64,000 bases of DNA from Pseudomonas sp. TMP9 (GCF_037943105.1 NZ_CP149803.1:124001-188000); one strand, 5' to 3'. Shown: positions 28,488 to 37,567, numbered from the stretch's first letter. A program made the numbers and translations. The notes: generated from the letters alone by a model not told the origin.

Positions 28488-29423
28488 ATGCCAGAGCTGT
28501 TTGAGCCGCAAAACCTGATTGCCAGTCTGCGACCCTTGGCCGCAGCGGTTGCTTTGTCGCCAGACGCTCAGGCGTATCGGCAGTTTTACGGCTTTACCGA
28601 TGCGTTGGCGGCGCGCAGCTGCATGGGCCTGCTATCGGCGGGTGGCTATCAAATCGCCGTGCAAGCGTGGTGGCCTCTGCAGCAACCTCGCGCCACCTTG
28701 GTGGTGTTGCATGGTTATTACGACCACGTTGGCGTGTACCGGCATGTGATCGAGTGGGCGCTGGCGATGGGTTTTGCGGTACTGGCGTTTGATTTGCCAG
28801 GGCATGGGTTGTCCAGCGGCGTGCGCGCCAGCATCGGCGATTTCGCTGAATACCAAACGGTGTTGCGTGCCGTATTGGCCGAAGCGGCTGTTCTGGATTT
28901 ACCGCAGCCTTGGCACCTGTGCGGGCAAAGCACCGGCGGGGCGATCATCATTGATTACCTGCTCACTGGTGAGCCGCTGGCGCAGATTGGCCAAACCATC
29001 CTCTTGGCGCCACTGGTACGGCCACGGGCTTGGGGCTGGTCAAAGCTGAGTTACCGGGTCATGCGTCACGTTGTCAGTGAGATTCCACGGCGTTTTAGCG
29101 TTAATTCCAGTGATGCGGCGTTTATCGATTTCGTTCACCACCACGACCCATTGCAACCGCGCAATCTGCCGACCGCCTGGGTCGGCGCGCTGAGCCGCTG
29201 GGTGCCGCACATTGAAGCCGCACCGCGCAGCAATCGCAGCCCGCTGATCATCCAAGGTGAGGCGGACATGACCGTGGCGTGGCGGCACAACCTCAAGGTG
29301 CTAGCGGATAAATTCACCACACCACAGATTCTGCGCCTACCCGAAGCGGGCCATCACTTGGCCAACGAAGCGCCAGCCTTGCGCCAGCGCTACTTTGATT
29401 GGCTCAGCCAGCGTTTGGGCTAG
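28488..29423 (+). CDS. Alpha/beta hydrolase (lysophospholipase/monoacylglycerol lipase type)
   Basis: This esterase or lipase-like enzyme has an oxyanion region VVLHGYYDHVGVYRHV, the nucleophile elbow GQSTGG, the acid GEADMTV and the His GHHLANE, so the catalytic triad looks complete. I chose ATG 28488 (GGAAG just upstream, family-like N-terminus MPELFEP). The frame is open back to ATG 28401, which would add 29 residues. It ends with a 4-bp convergent overlap with the next gene. Substrate is unknown. Confidence 0.85.
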   Translation: MPELFEPQNLIASLRPLAAAVALSPDAQAYRQFYGFTDALAARSCMGLLSAGGYQIAVQAWWPLQQPRATLVVLHGYYDHVGVYRHVIEWALAMGFAVLAFDLPGHGLSSGVRASIGDFAEYQTVLRAVLAEAAVLDLPQPWHLCGQSTGGAIIIDYLLTGEPLAQIGQTILLAPLVRPRAWGWSKLSYRVMRHVVSEIPRRFSVNSSDAAFIDFVHHHDPLQPRNLPTAWVGALSRWVPHIEAAPRSNRSPLIIQGEADMTVAWRHNLKVLADKFTTPQILRLPEAGHHLANEAPALRQRYFDWLSQRLG

Positions 29424-30187
29424 ATTCCGCTGGGTGCCGGGGTTAGGTTGGCGCTGCTCTGGCCAACGGCTAAGCCGCTGCGAATGGCGGACAGGGCCGC
29501 TTGGTAATAGGCCTTGCCGGCATCTGACTGGGCGAAGCCGACAAACTCTTCCAGCTCGGCATCACTCAGTTCGCGATAGACGTGCAGCAGGGTGTTGTCG
29601 AGGTCTGCGCCAATCTGCTCAATCAGACGCTGGCGCTGGCCATTGAGCAGGGCTTGGGCGCTGTCACCGCCGATAAGACCAGGGAGCATTTGGCTTAGGC
29701 TGTCGGCGGCCACCCCAGCCAGCGCCAAGCTCACTTCCGCGCCCGCTTCCTTAGCGGGCAGCGCCTGAGCCAGATGACGAATCTGCAGGCGCCGGGTGGC
29801 GCTGGCTTCGGTGCGTGGCAGGCCGTTGGCGTAGCGCGCCAGTTGATCGCTGCGGGTGGCGAGCAGTTCAGCATCAACAATTTTGCGCCCGACTGCCGAC
29901 TGGAAAAACGCCAGAGCGTTGGCTGGCTCATTGAGGCTGTTACGCAGGCCTTGCTGCGCGCGCCGGTCAACGGCGGCGGCCGCAAAGCGCTGGTTGCTGT
30001 TGTTCACCAGCGCTTGATGCACCGCCGGCGGCAGGCTATTGCGATAGCGCTCCTGAGCAGCCTGCAAGGCATCACTAAAGTGCATGCGCTGCTGCGGCCA
30101 GCCGGCTGCTTGGTAGAGCTGCAGGTAATCATCGGCCAAAGTAGGCAGGCTCAGCAGCAGGGTTAGAACAACGGCAAGGGCGCGCAT
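29420..30187 (-). CDS. Secreted DUF2059-containing protein
   Basis: The 255-residue precursor has signal peptide MRALAVVLTLLLSLPTLA. The mature protein is all-helical and ends with a DUF2059 block (DNTLLHVYRELSDAELEEFVGFAQSDAGKAYYQAALSAIRSGL). It is likely periplasmic. Function is unknown. Similar proteins occur at this place next to the oxygenase gene in other pseudomonads. Confidence 0.82.
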   Translation of the reverse strand: MRALAVVLTLLLSLPTLADDYLQLYQAAGWPQQRMHFSDALQAAQERYRNSLPPAVHQALVNNSNQRFAAAAVDRRAQQGLRNSLNEPANALAFFQSAVGRKIVDAELLATRSDQLARYANGLPRTEASATRRLQIRHLAQALPAKEAGAEVSLALAGVAADSLSQMLPGLIGGDSAQALLNGQRQRLIEQIGADLDNTLLHVYRELSDAELEEFVGFAQSDAGKAYYQAALSAIRSGLAVGQSSANLTPAPSGI

Positions 30188-30344
30188 AGGGACTCCATTC
30201 TGGGGCGGCTATTTTCAGTGGGCAGCGAGGGCTTGTCGAGGCCAGTTATCGGCCTGTTAGAATCGCTCACCTGCGGCTGTGCAGGTGCTCATTCCTTCGG
30301 GGTCATCATTGAATACCTGCTCACCTAACGACCTCAGCGCCCGC

Positions 30345-30941
30345 ATGGCGTGCATTATCGATGACGTGGCCGAACAGGGCTGGTCGCTGCAAACACACTT
30401 TATTGCCCCAGCTCTGACCGCAGAACTGGCCGAAGAGTGCCGCAAACGTGCCGCCGCCGGCCTATTGGTGCGCGCCGGCGTCGGCCGCAGTGCCTTAGCG
30501 GTGGTCAGTGAGGGGCTGCGTGGCGACCATATTCAGTGGCTGGAGGCCGGCCAACATGCCGCCTGCGATCAGTATTTGACGCTGATGGACGAGTTGCGCC
30601 AAGCCTTTAACCAAGCCCTGTACTTAGGATTAGAGGATTTTGAAAGCCACTTCGCCCTGTATCCGCCGGGTGCGTTTTACAAAAAGCATGTGGATCGCTT
30701 CCGTGATAATGACCGTCGCGCTGTGTCCGTGGTGTTTTACCTCAACGAGCAGTGGCAGGCCGAACAGGGTGGGGCGCTGCGCCTGCACCTCGCAGACGGA
30801 ACAGGCCATGACGTATTGCCCTGCGCGGGGAGCCTGCTGGTGTTTCTCTCGGCAGACATGCCCCATGAGGTGCTACCGGCCACCCGTGAGCGTTTGTCAC
30901 TGACGGGCTGGCTGCGTCGTCGCGATGCCGGGCCGTTGTAG
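30345..30941 (+). CDS. 2-oxoglutarate/Fe(II) oxygenase (prolyl-4-hydroxylase-like)
   Basis: This 198-residue dioxygenase has iron ligands His and Asp in KKHVDRF and distal His in ADMPHEVL, followed by the 2-oxoglutarate-binding Arg in ERLSLTGWLRRR. The core strand RRAVSVVFYLNEQWQAEQGGALRLH is typical of P4H-type enzymes. The frame is open back to GTG 30279 and TTG 30309; ATG 30345 is conservative and has no strong ribosome site. The target may be a protein or a small metabolite. Confidence 0.85.
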   Translation: MACIIDDVAEQGWSLQTHFIAPALTAELAEECRKRAAAGLLVRAGVGRSALAVVSEGLRGDHIQWLEAGQHAACDQYLTLMDELRQAFNQALYLGLEDFESHFALYPPGAFYKKHVDRFRDNDRRAVSVVFYLNEQWQAEQGGALRLHLADGTGHDVLPCAGSLLVFLSADMPHEVLPATRERLSLTGWLRRRDAGPL

Positions 30942-30984
30942 CCTGCTGAATGTGAAGGCGGCAGGCGTAACAGTGATTACAGAT

Positions 30985-31013
30985 TGATAAAAAAAGGGAA
31001 GCCGAAGCTTCCC
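30985..31013 (-). terminator. serA terminator
   Basis: Read on the reverse strand: GGGAAGC, loop TTCG, GCTTCCC, then a T-run (A-run 30988-30995 on the + strand). It sits 24 bp after the serA stop. Confidence 0.9.
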
Positions 31014-31037
31014 ATTTGCATATGCAGCGCGGGCTTT

Positions 31038-32267
31038 TTAGAACAGCACGCGGCTACGGATGGTGCCTTTAACGAGCTGCAGCTTCTCCAGCGCCAAGTC
31101 GGAGTAGTCGGCGTCAACGTCGATCACCACATAGCCAACTTTGGCATTGGTCTGCAAGAACTGACCGGCGATGTTGATGCCATTTTCGGCGAACACGCTG
31201 TTGATTTCGCTCATTACGCCGGGGATGTTGGCGTGAATGTGCAGTAGGCGGTGCTTGCCTGGGTGGGCTGGCAGGGCCACTTCAGGGAAGTTGACCGAGG
31301 ATACTGAGGTGCCGTTGTCGCTGTACTTGACAAGCTTCTCGGCCACTTCCAGGCCGATGTTGGCTTGTGCTTCAGCGGTGGAGCCACCGATGTGCGGAGT
31401 CAGGATCACGCGATCCAGGCCACGCAGCGGGCTTTCGAACTCTTCATCGTTGGATTTCGGCTCGACCGGGAACACGTCGATGGCGGCGCCGATCAGGTGC
31501 TCGTCTTTGATCGCAGCGGCCAGGTGATCCAGCTCGACCACGGTGCCACGCGCGGCGTTGATCAGGATGCCGCCTTTTTTGATGGCGCGGATTTCCTTCT
31601 CGCCGATCATCCACTGGGTGGATGGCAACTCTGGGACGTGCAGCGACACGATGTCACACATGCCCAGCAGGTCATGCAGTTTGGCAACTTGGGTGGCGTT
31701 GCCCAGCGGCAGTTTGGTCACGGTGTCATAGAAAAACACCTGCATGCCCAAGGCTTCAGCGAGTACCGAGAGCTGGGTGCCGATCGAGCCGTAGCCGACG
31801 ATACCCAGTTTCTTACCGCGGATTTCGAAGGAGTTGGCTGCTGACTTGATCCAGCCGCCGCGGTGGCAAGAGGCGTTCTTCTCGGGGATGCCGCGCAGCA
31901 GCAGGATGGCCTGTGCCAGCACCAGCTCGGCCACCGAGCGGGTGTTCGAGTACGGTGCGTTAAACACGGCGATACCGCGCTCACGGGCCGCGTCGAGGTC
32001 AACCTGGTTGGTGCCGATGCAGAAGCAACCGACCGCGACTAGGCGCTTGGCGCAGTCGAGTATTTCAGCCGTCACCTGGGTGCGCGAACGGATGCCGATA
32101 AAGTGGGCGTCGGCGATTTTTTCTTTTAGCGCCTCGTCGGAGAGCGCGCCCTTGAGGTACTCGATGTTGGTGTAACCAGCGGCCTTCAGGGTGTCCACTG
32201 CATTTTGATGGACGCCTTCAAGAAGAAGGAACTTGATCTTGCTCTTGTCGAGAGAGGTCTTGCTCAT
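31038..32267 (-). CDS. serA: D-3-phosphoglycerate dehydrogenase
   Basis: SerA oxidises 3-phosphoglycerate in the first step of serine synthesis and also reduces 2-oxoglutarate to D-2-hydroxyglutarate. The 409-residue protein has NAD motif GIVGYGSIGTQLS, the catalytic Arg in LINAARGTVVE, Glu in AAIDVFPVEP and His in TPHIGGSTAEAQ. A C-terminal ACT domain (HANIPGVMSEINSVFAENGINIAGQFLQTNAKVGYVVIDVD) senses serine. The gene diverges from the D-2-hydroxyglutarate dehydrogenase that recycles its by-product. Confidence 0.96.
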   Translation of the reverse strand: MSKTSLDKSKIKFLLLEGVHQNAVDTLKAAGYTNIEYLKGALSDEALKEKIADAHFIGIRSRTQVTAEILDCAKRLVAVGCFCIGTNQVDLDAARERGIAVFNAPYSNTRSVAELVLAQAILLLRGIPEKNASCHRGGWIKSAANSFEIRGKKLGIVGYGSIGTQLSVLAEALGMQVFFYDTVTKLPLGNATQVAKLHDLLGMCDIVSLHVPELPSTQWMIGEKEIRAIKKGGILINAARGTVVELDHLAAAIKDEHLIGAAIDVFPVEPKSNDEEFESPLRGLDRVILTPHIGGSTAEAQANIGLEVAEKLVKYSDNGTSVSSVNFPEVALPAHPGKHRLLHIHANIPGVMSEINSVFAENGINIAGQFLQTNAKVGYVVIDVDADYSDLALEKLQLVKGTIRSRVLF

Positions 32268-32364
32268 CGGAGTACCTGTTGTCCCACAATAGAGTGTCAG
32301 GGAAGAGGCCGAACGCCGCCGGCCGCAGCCCGCAGATCAGCTCGCAGGCACGATTCACGGGGGG

Positions 32365-32380
32365 CGTATGCTAGCATACG
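32365..32380. promoter_or_regulatory. 16-bp perfect palindrome between serA and D2HGDH gene
   Basis: CGTATGCTAGCATACG is fully self-complementary and lies in the middle of a 186-bp divergent intergenic region. It contains extended -10-like TGCTAGCAT on both strands. It may be an operator or back-to-back promoter elements. Confidence 0.6.
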
Positions 32381-32453
32381 AGGCCCGCGAAACACCTACC
32401 CTGGCAGATGAAGCGTGCTCAGGGTGACCATGAATCGTTTGAGAGTTCCGTAG

Positions 32454-33848
32454 ATGACCAACCCTGCGCTGATCGAAGAGCTGAAGACCCTGGTTGAGCC
32501 CGGCAAGGTGCTCACCGACGCCGATTCCCTCAATACCTACGGCAAAGACTGGACCAAGCATTTCGCCCCAGCACCGCTGGCGATTGCGTTCCCCAAAAGC
32601 ATCGAGCAGGTGCAGGCCATCGTCCGCTGGGCTAATCAGCGCGCCGTTGCGCTGGTGCCCTCCGGCGGCCGCACGGGCCTGTCTGCTGGCGCAGTAGCAG
32701 CCAATGGCGAAGTGGTGGTGGCCTTCGACTATATGAATCAAATTCTCGACTTCAACGAGTTCGACCGCACCGTCGTCTGTCAGCCCGGCGTGGTGACCAA
32801 ACAGCTGCAGATGTTCGCTGAGGACAAAGGCCTGTATTACCCGGTGGATTTCGCCTCGGCCGGCTCCAGCCAGATTGGCGGCAACATCGGCACCAATGCC
32901 GGCGGCATCAAGGTGATTCGCTACGGCATGACCCGTAACTGGGTGGCGGGTCTGAAAGTGGTCACCGGCACCGGTGAGCTGCTGGAGCTAAACAAGGACT
33001 TGATCAAGAACGCCACCGGCTATGACATGCGCCAGCTGTTTATCGGCGCCGAAGGCACCTTGGGTTTTGTCGTCGAGGCCACCATGCGCCTCGACCGTGC
33101 GCCGAAGAACCTCACAGCCATGGTACTCGGCACCCCAGACTTCGACTCGATCATGCCGGTGCTGCATGCCTTCCAGAACAAGCTGGACCTGACCGCCTTC
33201 GAGTTCTTCTCCGACAAGGCCTTGGCCAAGATCATGGCCCGTGGTGACGTGCCGGCTGCCTTTGAAACCGACTGCCCGTTCTACGCCCTGCTGGAATTTG
33301 AAGCCACCACCGAGGAAGTCGCCGACGCCGCCTTGGCCACTTTTGAGCATTGCGTTGAGCAAGGCTGGGTGCTGGATGGCGTGATGAGCCAGAGCGAGCA
33401 GCAACTGCAGAATCTGTGGAAGTTGCGTGAGTACATCTCGGAAACCATCAGCCACTGGACGCCTTACAAGAATGACATCTCGGTCACTGTCTCCAAGGTG
33501 CCGGCCTTCTTGCATGACATCGACGCCATTGTCGGCGAACACTACCCGGATTTTGAAATCGTCTGGTTTGGCCACATCGGCGACGGCAACCTGCACCTGA
33601 ATATCTTGAAGCCGGAGAACCTGTCCAAGGACGAGTTCTTTAGTAAGTGCGCCACGGTCAACAAGTGGGTGTTCGAGACGGTGCAGAAGTACAACGGCTC
33701 GATCAGCGCCGAACACGGAGTCGGCATGACCAAGCGCGATTACCTGACCTACAGCCGCTCGGAAGCCGAGATTGGCTATATGAAGGCAATCAAGGCGGTT
33801 TTCGACCCGAACGGCATCATGAACCCAGGCAAAATTTTCCCGCTCTGA
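32454..33848 (+). CDS. FAD-linked D-2-hydroxyglutarate dehydrogenase
   Basis: The enzyme oxidises D-2-hydroxyglutarate back to 2-oxoglutarate. The 464-residue protein has a PCMH-type FAD domain (ALVPSGGRTGLSAGAV; SAGSSQIGGNIGTNAGGIKVIRYG; GTLGFVVEATMRL). A FAD-oxidase C-terminal domain follows, with metal-ligand segment WFGHIGDGNLHLN and SAEHGVGMTKRDYL. It is the partner of SerA in pseudomonads, where its activity pulls the unfavourable SerA reaction forward. The divergent arrangement fits that role. Confidence 0.9.
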   Translation: MTNPALIEELKTLVEPGKVLTDADSLNTYGKDWTKHFAPAPLAIAFPKSIEQVQAIVRWANQRAVALVPSGGRTGLSAGAVAANGEVVVAFDYMNQILDFNEFDRTVVCQPGVVTKQLQMFAEDKGLYYPVDFASAGSSQIGGNIGTNAGGIKVIRYGMTRNWVAGLKVVTGTGELLELNKDLIKNATGYDMRQLFIGAEGTLGFVVEATMRLDRAPKNLTAMVLGTPDFDSIMPVLHAFQNKLDLTAFEFFSDKALAKIMARGDVPAAFETDCPFYALLEFEATTEEVADAALATFEHCVEQGWVLDGVMSQSEQQLQNLWKLREYISETISHWTPYKNDISVTVSKVPAFLHDIDAIVGEHYPDFEIVWFGHIGDGNLHLNILKPENLSKDEFFSKCATVNKWVFETVQKYNGSISAEHGVGMTKRDYLTYSRSEAEIGYMKAIKAVFDPNGIMNPGKIFPL

Positions 33849-33864
33849 TCAACACCGCACCGGC

Positions 33865-33955
33865 GTAGCTCGGATAAGTCCTGGCGCCATCCGGGGCTGC
33901 GTAATCCAAGGCTGCAAGCTCCCGGATTGCGCTGCGCTTATCCAGGCTACGGGGT
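33865..33955. repeat. Intergenic REP-like inverted element, copy 1
   Basis: CGTAGCTCGGATAAG at the left pairs with CTTATCCAGGCTACG at the right, enclosing CATCCGGGGCTGCGTAATCC. It is a typical Pseudomonas dispersed intergenic repeat and probably does not encode protein. Confidence 0.75.
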
Positions 33956-34052
33956 GGTGGCTTGTTGCGCTTTGGTCGCAATGACGAACGGCCACGGAGC
34001 CGGCATGATCGTGGTAGGGGCGTGTTGGCTTCAGGGCGGTATTGATCCGACG

Positions 34053-34179
34053 TAGCCCGGATAAGCTTTAGCGCCATCTGGGGCCGCGTAATCCGTAGTA
34101 CATCCGAACCAGCCATCCGGGGCTGCGTAATCCAAGGCGGCAAGCTCCCGGACTGCGCTGCGCTTATCCGGGCTACGGG
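34053..34179. repeat. Intergenic REP-like inverted element, copy 2
   Basis: CGTAGCCCGGATAAG ... CTTATCCGGGCTACG share the arms and inner segments of copy 1, with an internal partial duplication of CATCYGGGGCYGCGTAATCC. With copy 1 it fills most of the 359-bp gap between the two genes. Confidence 0.78.
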
Positions 34180-34207
34180 TTTATGTTCTTCCAATAAGGA
34201 ATCTGAA

Positions 34208-34873
34208 ATGAGTTACCAGCATCAGTATGTCGATGGAACCCATATTCACTTCCCCATGGGTAAGGTGGTTTGTATTGGCCGTAATTACGCTGAGCACGCC
34301 AAGGAGTTGAATAACCCGGTGCCGAGCGAGCCGTTGCTGTTTATCAAGCCGGGTAGCTGCGTGGTGCCGTTGGATGATGGCTTCACCCTGCTTGAAGGCC
34401 GGGGTGATGTGCATTTCGAAGCTGAAATCGCCGTGCTCATCGGCAAACCGCTGTCGCGCACACCGAACGAGGAAGAGGTGCGTGACGCCATTTCCGGTTT
34501 CGCCCCGGCACTGGACCTCACCCTGCGCGACCTGCAGGCCACGCTTAAGGCCAAGGGTTACCCGTGGGAAGTCGCCAAGTCGTTTGATGGTGCTTGTGTG
34601 CTGGCGCCGTTTGTACCCGGCGATGCTGTCGAAGACCTCGCCGACATCGGCATCCGCTTGAGCATCAACAGCGACGTGCGTCAGGACGGCAACAGCCGCG
34701 ACATGCTCAACCCGATTTTGCCGATGATTCAGCACATTGCCGGGCATTTCAGCTTGCAGCCGGGTGACGTAATTCTCACCGGCACGCCCGCTGGCGTCGG
34801 CCCCCTGTACAAGGGTGATGAGCTGGTGCTGGAGTTGCTGGGCCATAGTCGCTTCGTCAGTCGCGTGCTTTAA
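34208..34873 (+). CDS. Fumarylacetoacetate hydrolase-family protein (YcgM-like)
   Basis: This 221-residue protein carries CIGRNYAEHAKELNNPVPSEPLLFIKP, metal ligands in HFEAEIAVLIG and in SGFAPALDLTLRDLQ, the lysine loop KSFDGACVLAPF, and LTGTPAGVGPL. FAH-family enzymes cleave C-C bonds in acylpyruvates or decarboxylate oxaloacetate; the exact substrate is not fixed by sequence. An AAGGAATCTG ribosome site precedes the start. It follows the D2HGDH gene as in P. aeruginosa. Confidence 0.88.
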   Translation: MSYQHQYVDGTHIHFPMGKVVCIGRNYAEHAKELNNPVPSEPLLFIKPGSCVVPLDDGFTLLEGRGDVHFEAEIAVLIGKPLSRTPNEEEVRDAISGFAPALDLTLRDLQATLKAKGYPWEVAKSFDGACVLAPFVPGDAVEDLADIGIRLSINSDVRQDGNSRDMLNPILPMIQHIAGHFSLQPGDVILTGTPAGVGPLYKGDELVLELLGHSRFVSRVL

Positions 34874-34993
34874 CCGCAACGATCACCAACTTTCGTTAGG
34901 AGCACCAGGAGGTGCTCAGCGGTGGTATGGCTTAACCAAAATGTAAGCGTAGCGCTCTAGTCTGAATGCCTTCGTTGTTAGGGGTTGTATGCG

Positions 34994-35923
34994 ATGTCAA
35001 TTCAGATTATCCAGCGGGTGCGCCTGCGCGCGGTGCTGTGGTGTGCTCTGCTGGTGGCGGGCCTTTCGGCTACGCACTATCTGCACTGGGACGACCGTTT
35101 GTTTTTCTGGGGCAAAGAGCAGCAGGTGAGCGCCGCCGAGCAGGCGCAGAGCATTTGGTTGCCAGGATACCGGGCCGTTCTGCAAGCAAAGCCGTTGCAG
35201 GGTCTGGAGGATGATGAGGTGTCCGGGCTGACCTACAGCGCGGCGAGCGACACATTGTTCACCGTGACCGGGAATTCGCCGCAACTGATTGAGTTGACCT
35301 TGGATGGCCAAGTCATGCGCCGCATCGACCTGCAGGGGTTTGCCAATCCCGAAGGTGTGGAGATGCTCTCCGATGGCCGCATGGCGATTATCGACGAGCG
35401 TAAGCGCACCCTCACCACTTTCAAGCTAGACACCCTGACCCGCCGCATAGACTTTACCGAGCAGTCATCCGTGGACCTCGGCTTTGTTGACGCCGGCAAT
35501 AAAGGCTTTGAAGGCATCGGTTGGGATTCACGCAACAAACGTGTGCTGCTGGGCAAGGAGCGAGACCCGCTGGGCCTTTATAGCCTGCCGTTTCCGGGTG
35601 AAGAGGGCGCCGCCGGTACACTGCAGCCGATCAATGCCGCTCACCTGTTTTTGCGTGATATTTCCTCGCTGAGCTATGACGCCCGTACCGGTCATGTGTT
35701 GGTGCTCTCGGACGAGTCGCGGTTGCTCCTAGAAGTCAGCGATCAGGGTGAGGTGGTGAGCTTTATCAGCCTCGCCCTTGGCACCAATGGCTTGCGGCGC
35801 AGCATCAATCAGGCTGAGGGCGTGACCATCGATGCAGCGGGGACGATTTATATCGTCAGCGAGCCGAACCTGCTCTACGTGCTGCGCAAAGAACCGCTGG
35901 CCCAGCAGGCCGCCGCAAATTAA
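34994..35923 (+). CDS. SdiA-regulated domain (beta-propeller) protein, paralogue A
   Basis: This 309-residue protein has an N-terminal membrane anchor (LRAVLWCALLVAGLSATHYL) and a periplasmic SdiA-regulated propeller domain. The domain has signature pieces LEDDEVSGLTYSAASDTLFTVTGNSPQLIELTLDG, NKGFEGIGWDSRNKRVLLGKERDP and INQAEGVTIDAAGTIYIVSEPNLLYVL. Related CarP in P. aeruginosa is a calcium-responsive propeller. TTG 34985 is in frame, but ATG 34994 with an AGGGG site is better. It is a close paralogue of the gene at 36452. Confidence 0.87.
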   Translation: MSIQIIQRVRLRAVLWCALLVAGLSATHYLHWDDRLFFWGKEQQVSAAEQAQSIWLPGYRAVLQAKPLQGLEDDEVSGLTYSAASDTLFTVTGNSPQLIELTLDGQVMRRIDLQGFANPEGVEMLSDGRMAIIDERKRTLTTFKLDTLTRRIDFTEQSSVDLGFVDAGNKGFEGIGWDSRNKRVLLGKERDPLGLYSLPFPGEEGAAGTLQPINAAHLFLRDISSLSYDARTGHVLVLSDESRLLLEVSDQGEVVSFISLALGTNGLRRSINQAEGVTIDAAGTIYIVSEPNLLYVLRKEPLAQQAAAN

Positions 35924-36006
35924 GTTTGGCTTAAGCGGCGTTTAAGCCTGGCTTCAGCTACAGCCTCTAAGATCAGCTCATCAACTAATTGATAGAGGGT
36001 TACCCC

Positions 36007-36354
36007 ATGAAGCGTTTAACTTTGGCCCTGCTGCTGGCTCCGCTGTTCTCAACCGCTGTAATGGCCACCGGTTATACCGGGCCCGGCGCAACGGCCCAGG
36101 TCACCACTGTAGCGGCTGCTCTGGATGCTGCTGACGATACGCCGGTGGTGTTGCAGGGTCAGATTGTGAAGCGTCTGCAGGATGAGCTGTACGAATTCAA
36201 AGATGCCAGCGGCACCATTCATGTTGAAATCGACGATGAGCATTGGCCCGCTCAGGCTGTTTCCGAAAAGGCAATGGTGAAAATCACGGGTGAAGTTGAC
36301 CGTGACCTGACGAGCCGCGAAGTTGATGTCGAGCACCTTGAAATTATCCAGTAA
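36007..36354 (+). CDS. Periplasmic OB-fold protein, YgiW/CarO type
   Basis: The 115-residue precursor has signal peptide MKRLTLALLLAPLFSTAVMA and a bacterial OB-fold (BOF) domain (DTPVVLQGQIVKRLQDELYEFKDASGTIHVEIDDEHWPAQAVSEKAMVKITGEVD). YgiW homologues respond to stress; the P. aeruginosa homologue CarO at the same locus is induced by calcium. ATG 36007 follows GAGGG; the frame from 35989 is not needed. It sits between two propeller paralogues. Confidence 0.87.
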   Translation: MKRLTLALLLAPLFSTAVMATGYTGPGATAQVTTVAAALDAADDTPVVLQGQIVKRLQDELYEFKDASGTIHVEIDDEHWPAQAVSEKAMVKITGEVDRDLTSREVDVEHLEIIQ

Positions 36355-36375
36355 GGTCTACCCGCGTTGCCCCTG

Positions 36376-36402
36376 TCAGCCCGAAGCCCCGCTTCGGGCT
36401 GA
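36376..36402. terminator. Hairpin after OB-fold gene
   Basis: A 12-bp perfect stem TCAGCCCGAAGC / GCTTCGGGCTGA with a 3-nt loop. There is no T-run, so it is perhaps a transcript-end stabiliser. Confidence 0.65.
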
Positions 36403-36451
36403 CGTCGTTATGCTGTCCGTACGTGTTTGTGAGTGAAGTGAGTGAATTAGC

Positions 36452-37375
36452 ATGCGAAACCCTGTCACCGTTAAACGTCTGTTGCTGAGCGTTATCGTCC
36501 TGGCGCTTTTGCTGCTGGGTGTGTTGGCTCAGGAGCACCGGTTGTTCGAGCGTGCGTGGTTCAATGTGCAGCAGTGGCAACAACCGGGTAAGGGGCAGAA
36601 GGCGTCCCTGCTGCTATCGGATTATCAGGTTGATATTGAGGCCAAGGTGATCGTTGGCGTGGACGATGATGTCTCGGCGCTGACCTATGATCCAGATCGG
36701 AACAGCCTGTTTACCGTAACCAACCAGAAGGCGCAGCTGATTGAACTGTCGCTGGATGGCGAGATCGTGCGGCGCATTAACCTGCACGGCTTTGGTGATG
36801 CCGAGGCAGTCGAGTACATCAGCTCCGGTCTGTATGTCATCACCGATGAACGTCGCCAGCGGTTGATCAAGGTGAAGGTGGATGACAGCACCACCGACGT
36901 GTATGCCGAGCAGTCTCAGCAATTGTCGTTGAGCCTTGGCCTAAAGGGTAATAAAGGCTTCGAAGGGCTGGCGTATGACTCAGAAGGGCAGCGCTTGTTT
37001 GTCGCTAAGGAGCGCGACCCCATCCGCATCTACGAGATCCACGGCTTTCCCCATCGCGACCCCGACCAGCCGTTTGCGGTACATGTGGTGGACAACAAGC
37101 AGCGCGATGCTGGGCTTTTTGTGCGTGATTTATCCAGCCTGCAGTTCGATGAGCGCAGCGGGCATTTGCTGGCGCTGTCCGATGAATCGCGGCTGGTGTT
37201 GGAATTGGATATTGACGGTAAGCCGATCAGCAGCCTCTCTTTATTAGGGGGCCGAAATGGCCTTAAGCGCAGCGTGCCGCAAGGCGAAGGCATCGCCACG
37301 GACAGCCAAGGCGTGCTCTATTTGGTCAGCGAGCCCAATCTGTTTTATCGCTTCAGCAAGCCCGCTCAGCTCTGA
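36452..37375 (+). CDS. SdiA-regulated domain (beta-propeller) protein, paralogue B
   Basis: This 307-residue protein has an N-terminal membrane segment (LLLSVIVLALLLLGVLA) and a propeller domain parallel to paralogue A: VDDDVSALTYDPDRNSLFTVTNQKAQLIELSLDGEIVRRINL, NKGFEGLAYDSEGQRLFVAKERDP and SVPQGEGIATDSQGVLYLVSEPNLFYRF. It is likely periplasmic and membrane-tethered. The two paralogues flank the OB-fold gene. A terminator follows. Confidence 0.87.
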   Translation: MRNPVTVKRLLLSVIVLALLLLGVLAQEHRLFERAWFNVQQWQQPGKGQKASLLLSDYQVDIEAKVIVGVDDDVSALTYDPDRNSLFTVTNQKAQLIELSLDGEIVRRINLHGFGDAEAVEYISSGLYVITDERRQRLIKVKVDDSTTDVYAEQSQQLSLSLGLKGNKGFEGLAYDSEGQRLFVAKERDPIRIYEIHGFPHRDPDQPFAVHVVDNKQRDAGLFVRDLSSLQFDERSGHLLALSDESRLVLELDIDGKPISSLSLLGGRNGLKRSVPQGEGIATDSQGVLYLVSEPNLFYRFSKPAQL

Positions 37376-37418
37376 AGGCGCTAGCCGTTCGATGCGCCCA
37401 CGCACAGCCTCTTGTTGA

Positions 37419-37443
37419 CCCCTCACCCGCGCGTGAGGGGTTT
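37419..37443 (+). terminator. Terminator after propeller paralogue B
   Basis: CCCCTCAC / GTGAGGGG stem (8 bp) with a 6-nt loop, followed by TTT, 43 bp after the stop. Confidence 0.75.
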
Positions 37444-37567
37444 GGATGAGTCACGCTCAAGCGTAAAAAATATTGGACTAAGCGGTTTTGTTCTTTATAT
37501 TTTTATTCATCATAATCAATTAGTTGTAATCATTTTTAGTCGAGCAGGCATCGTTTACACGCACTTT

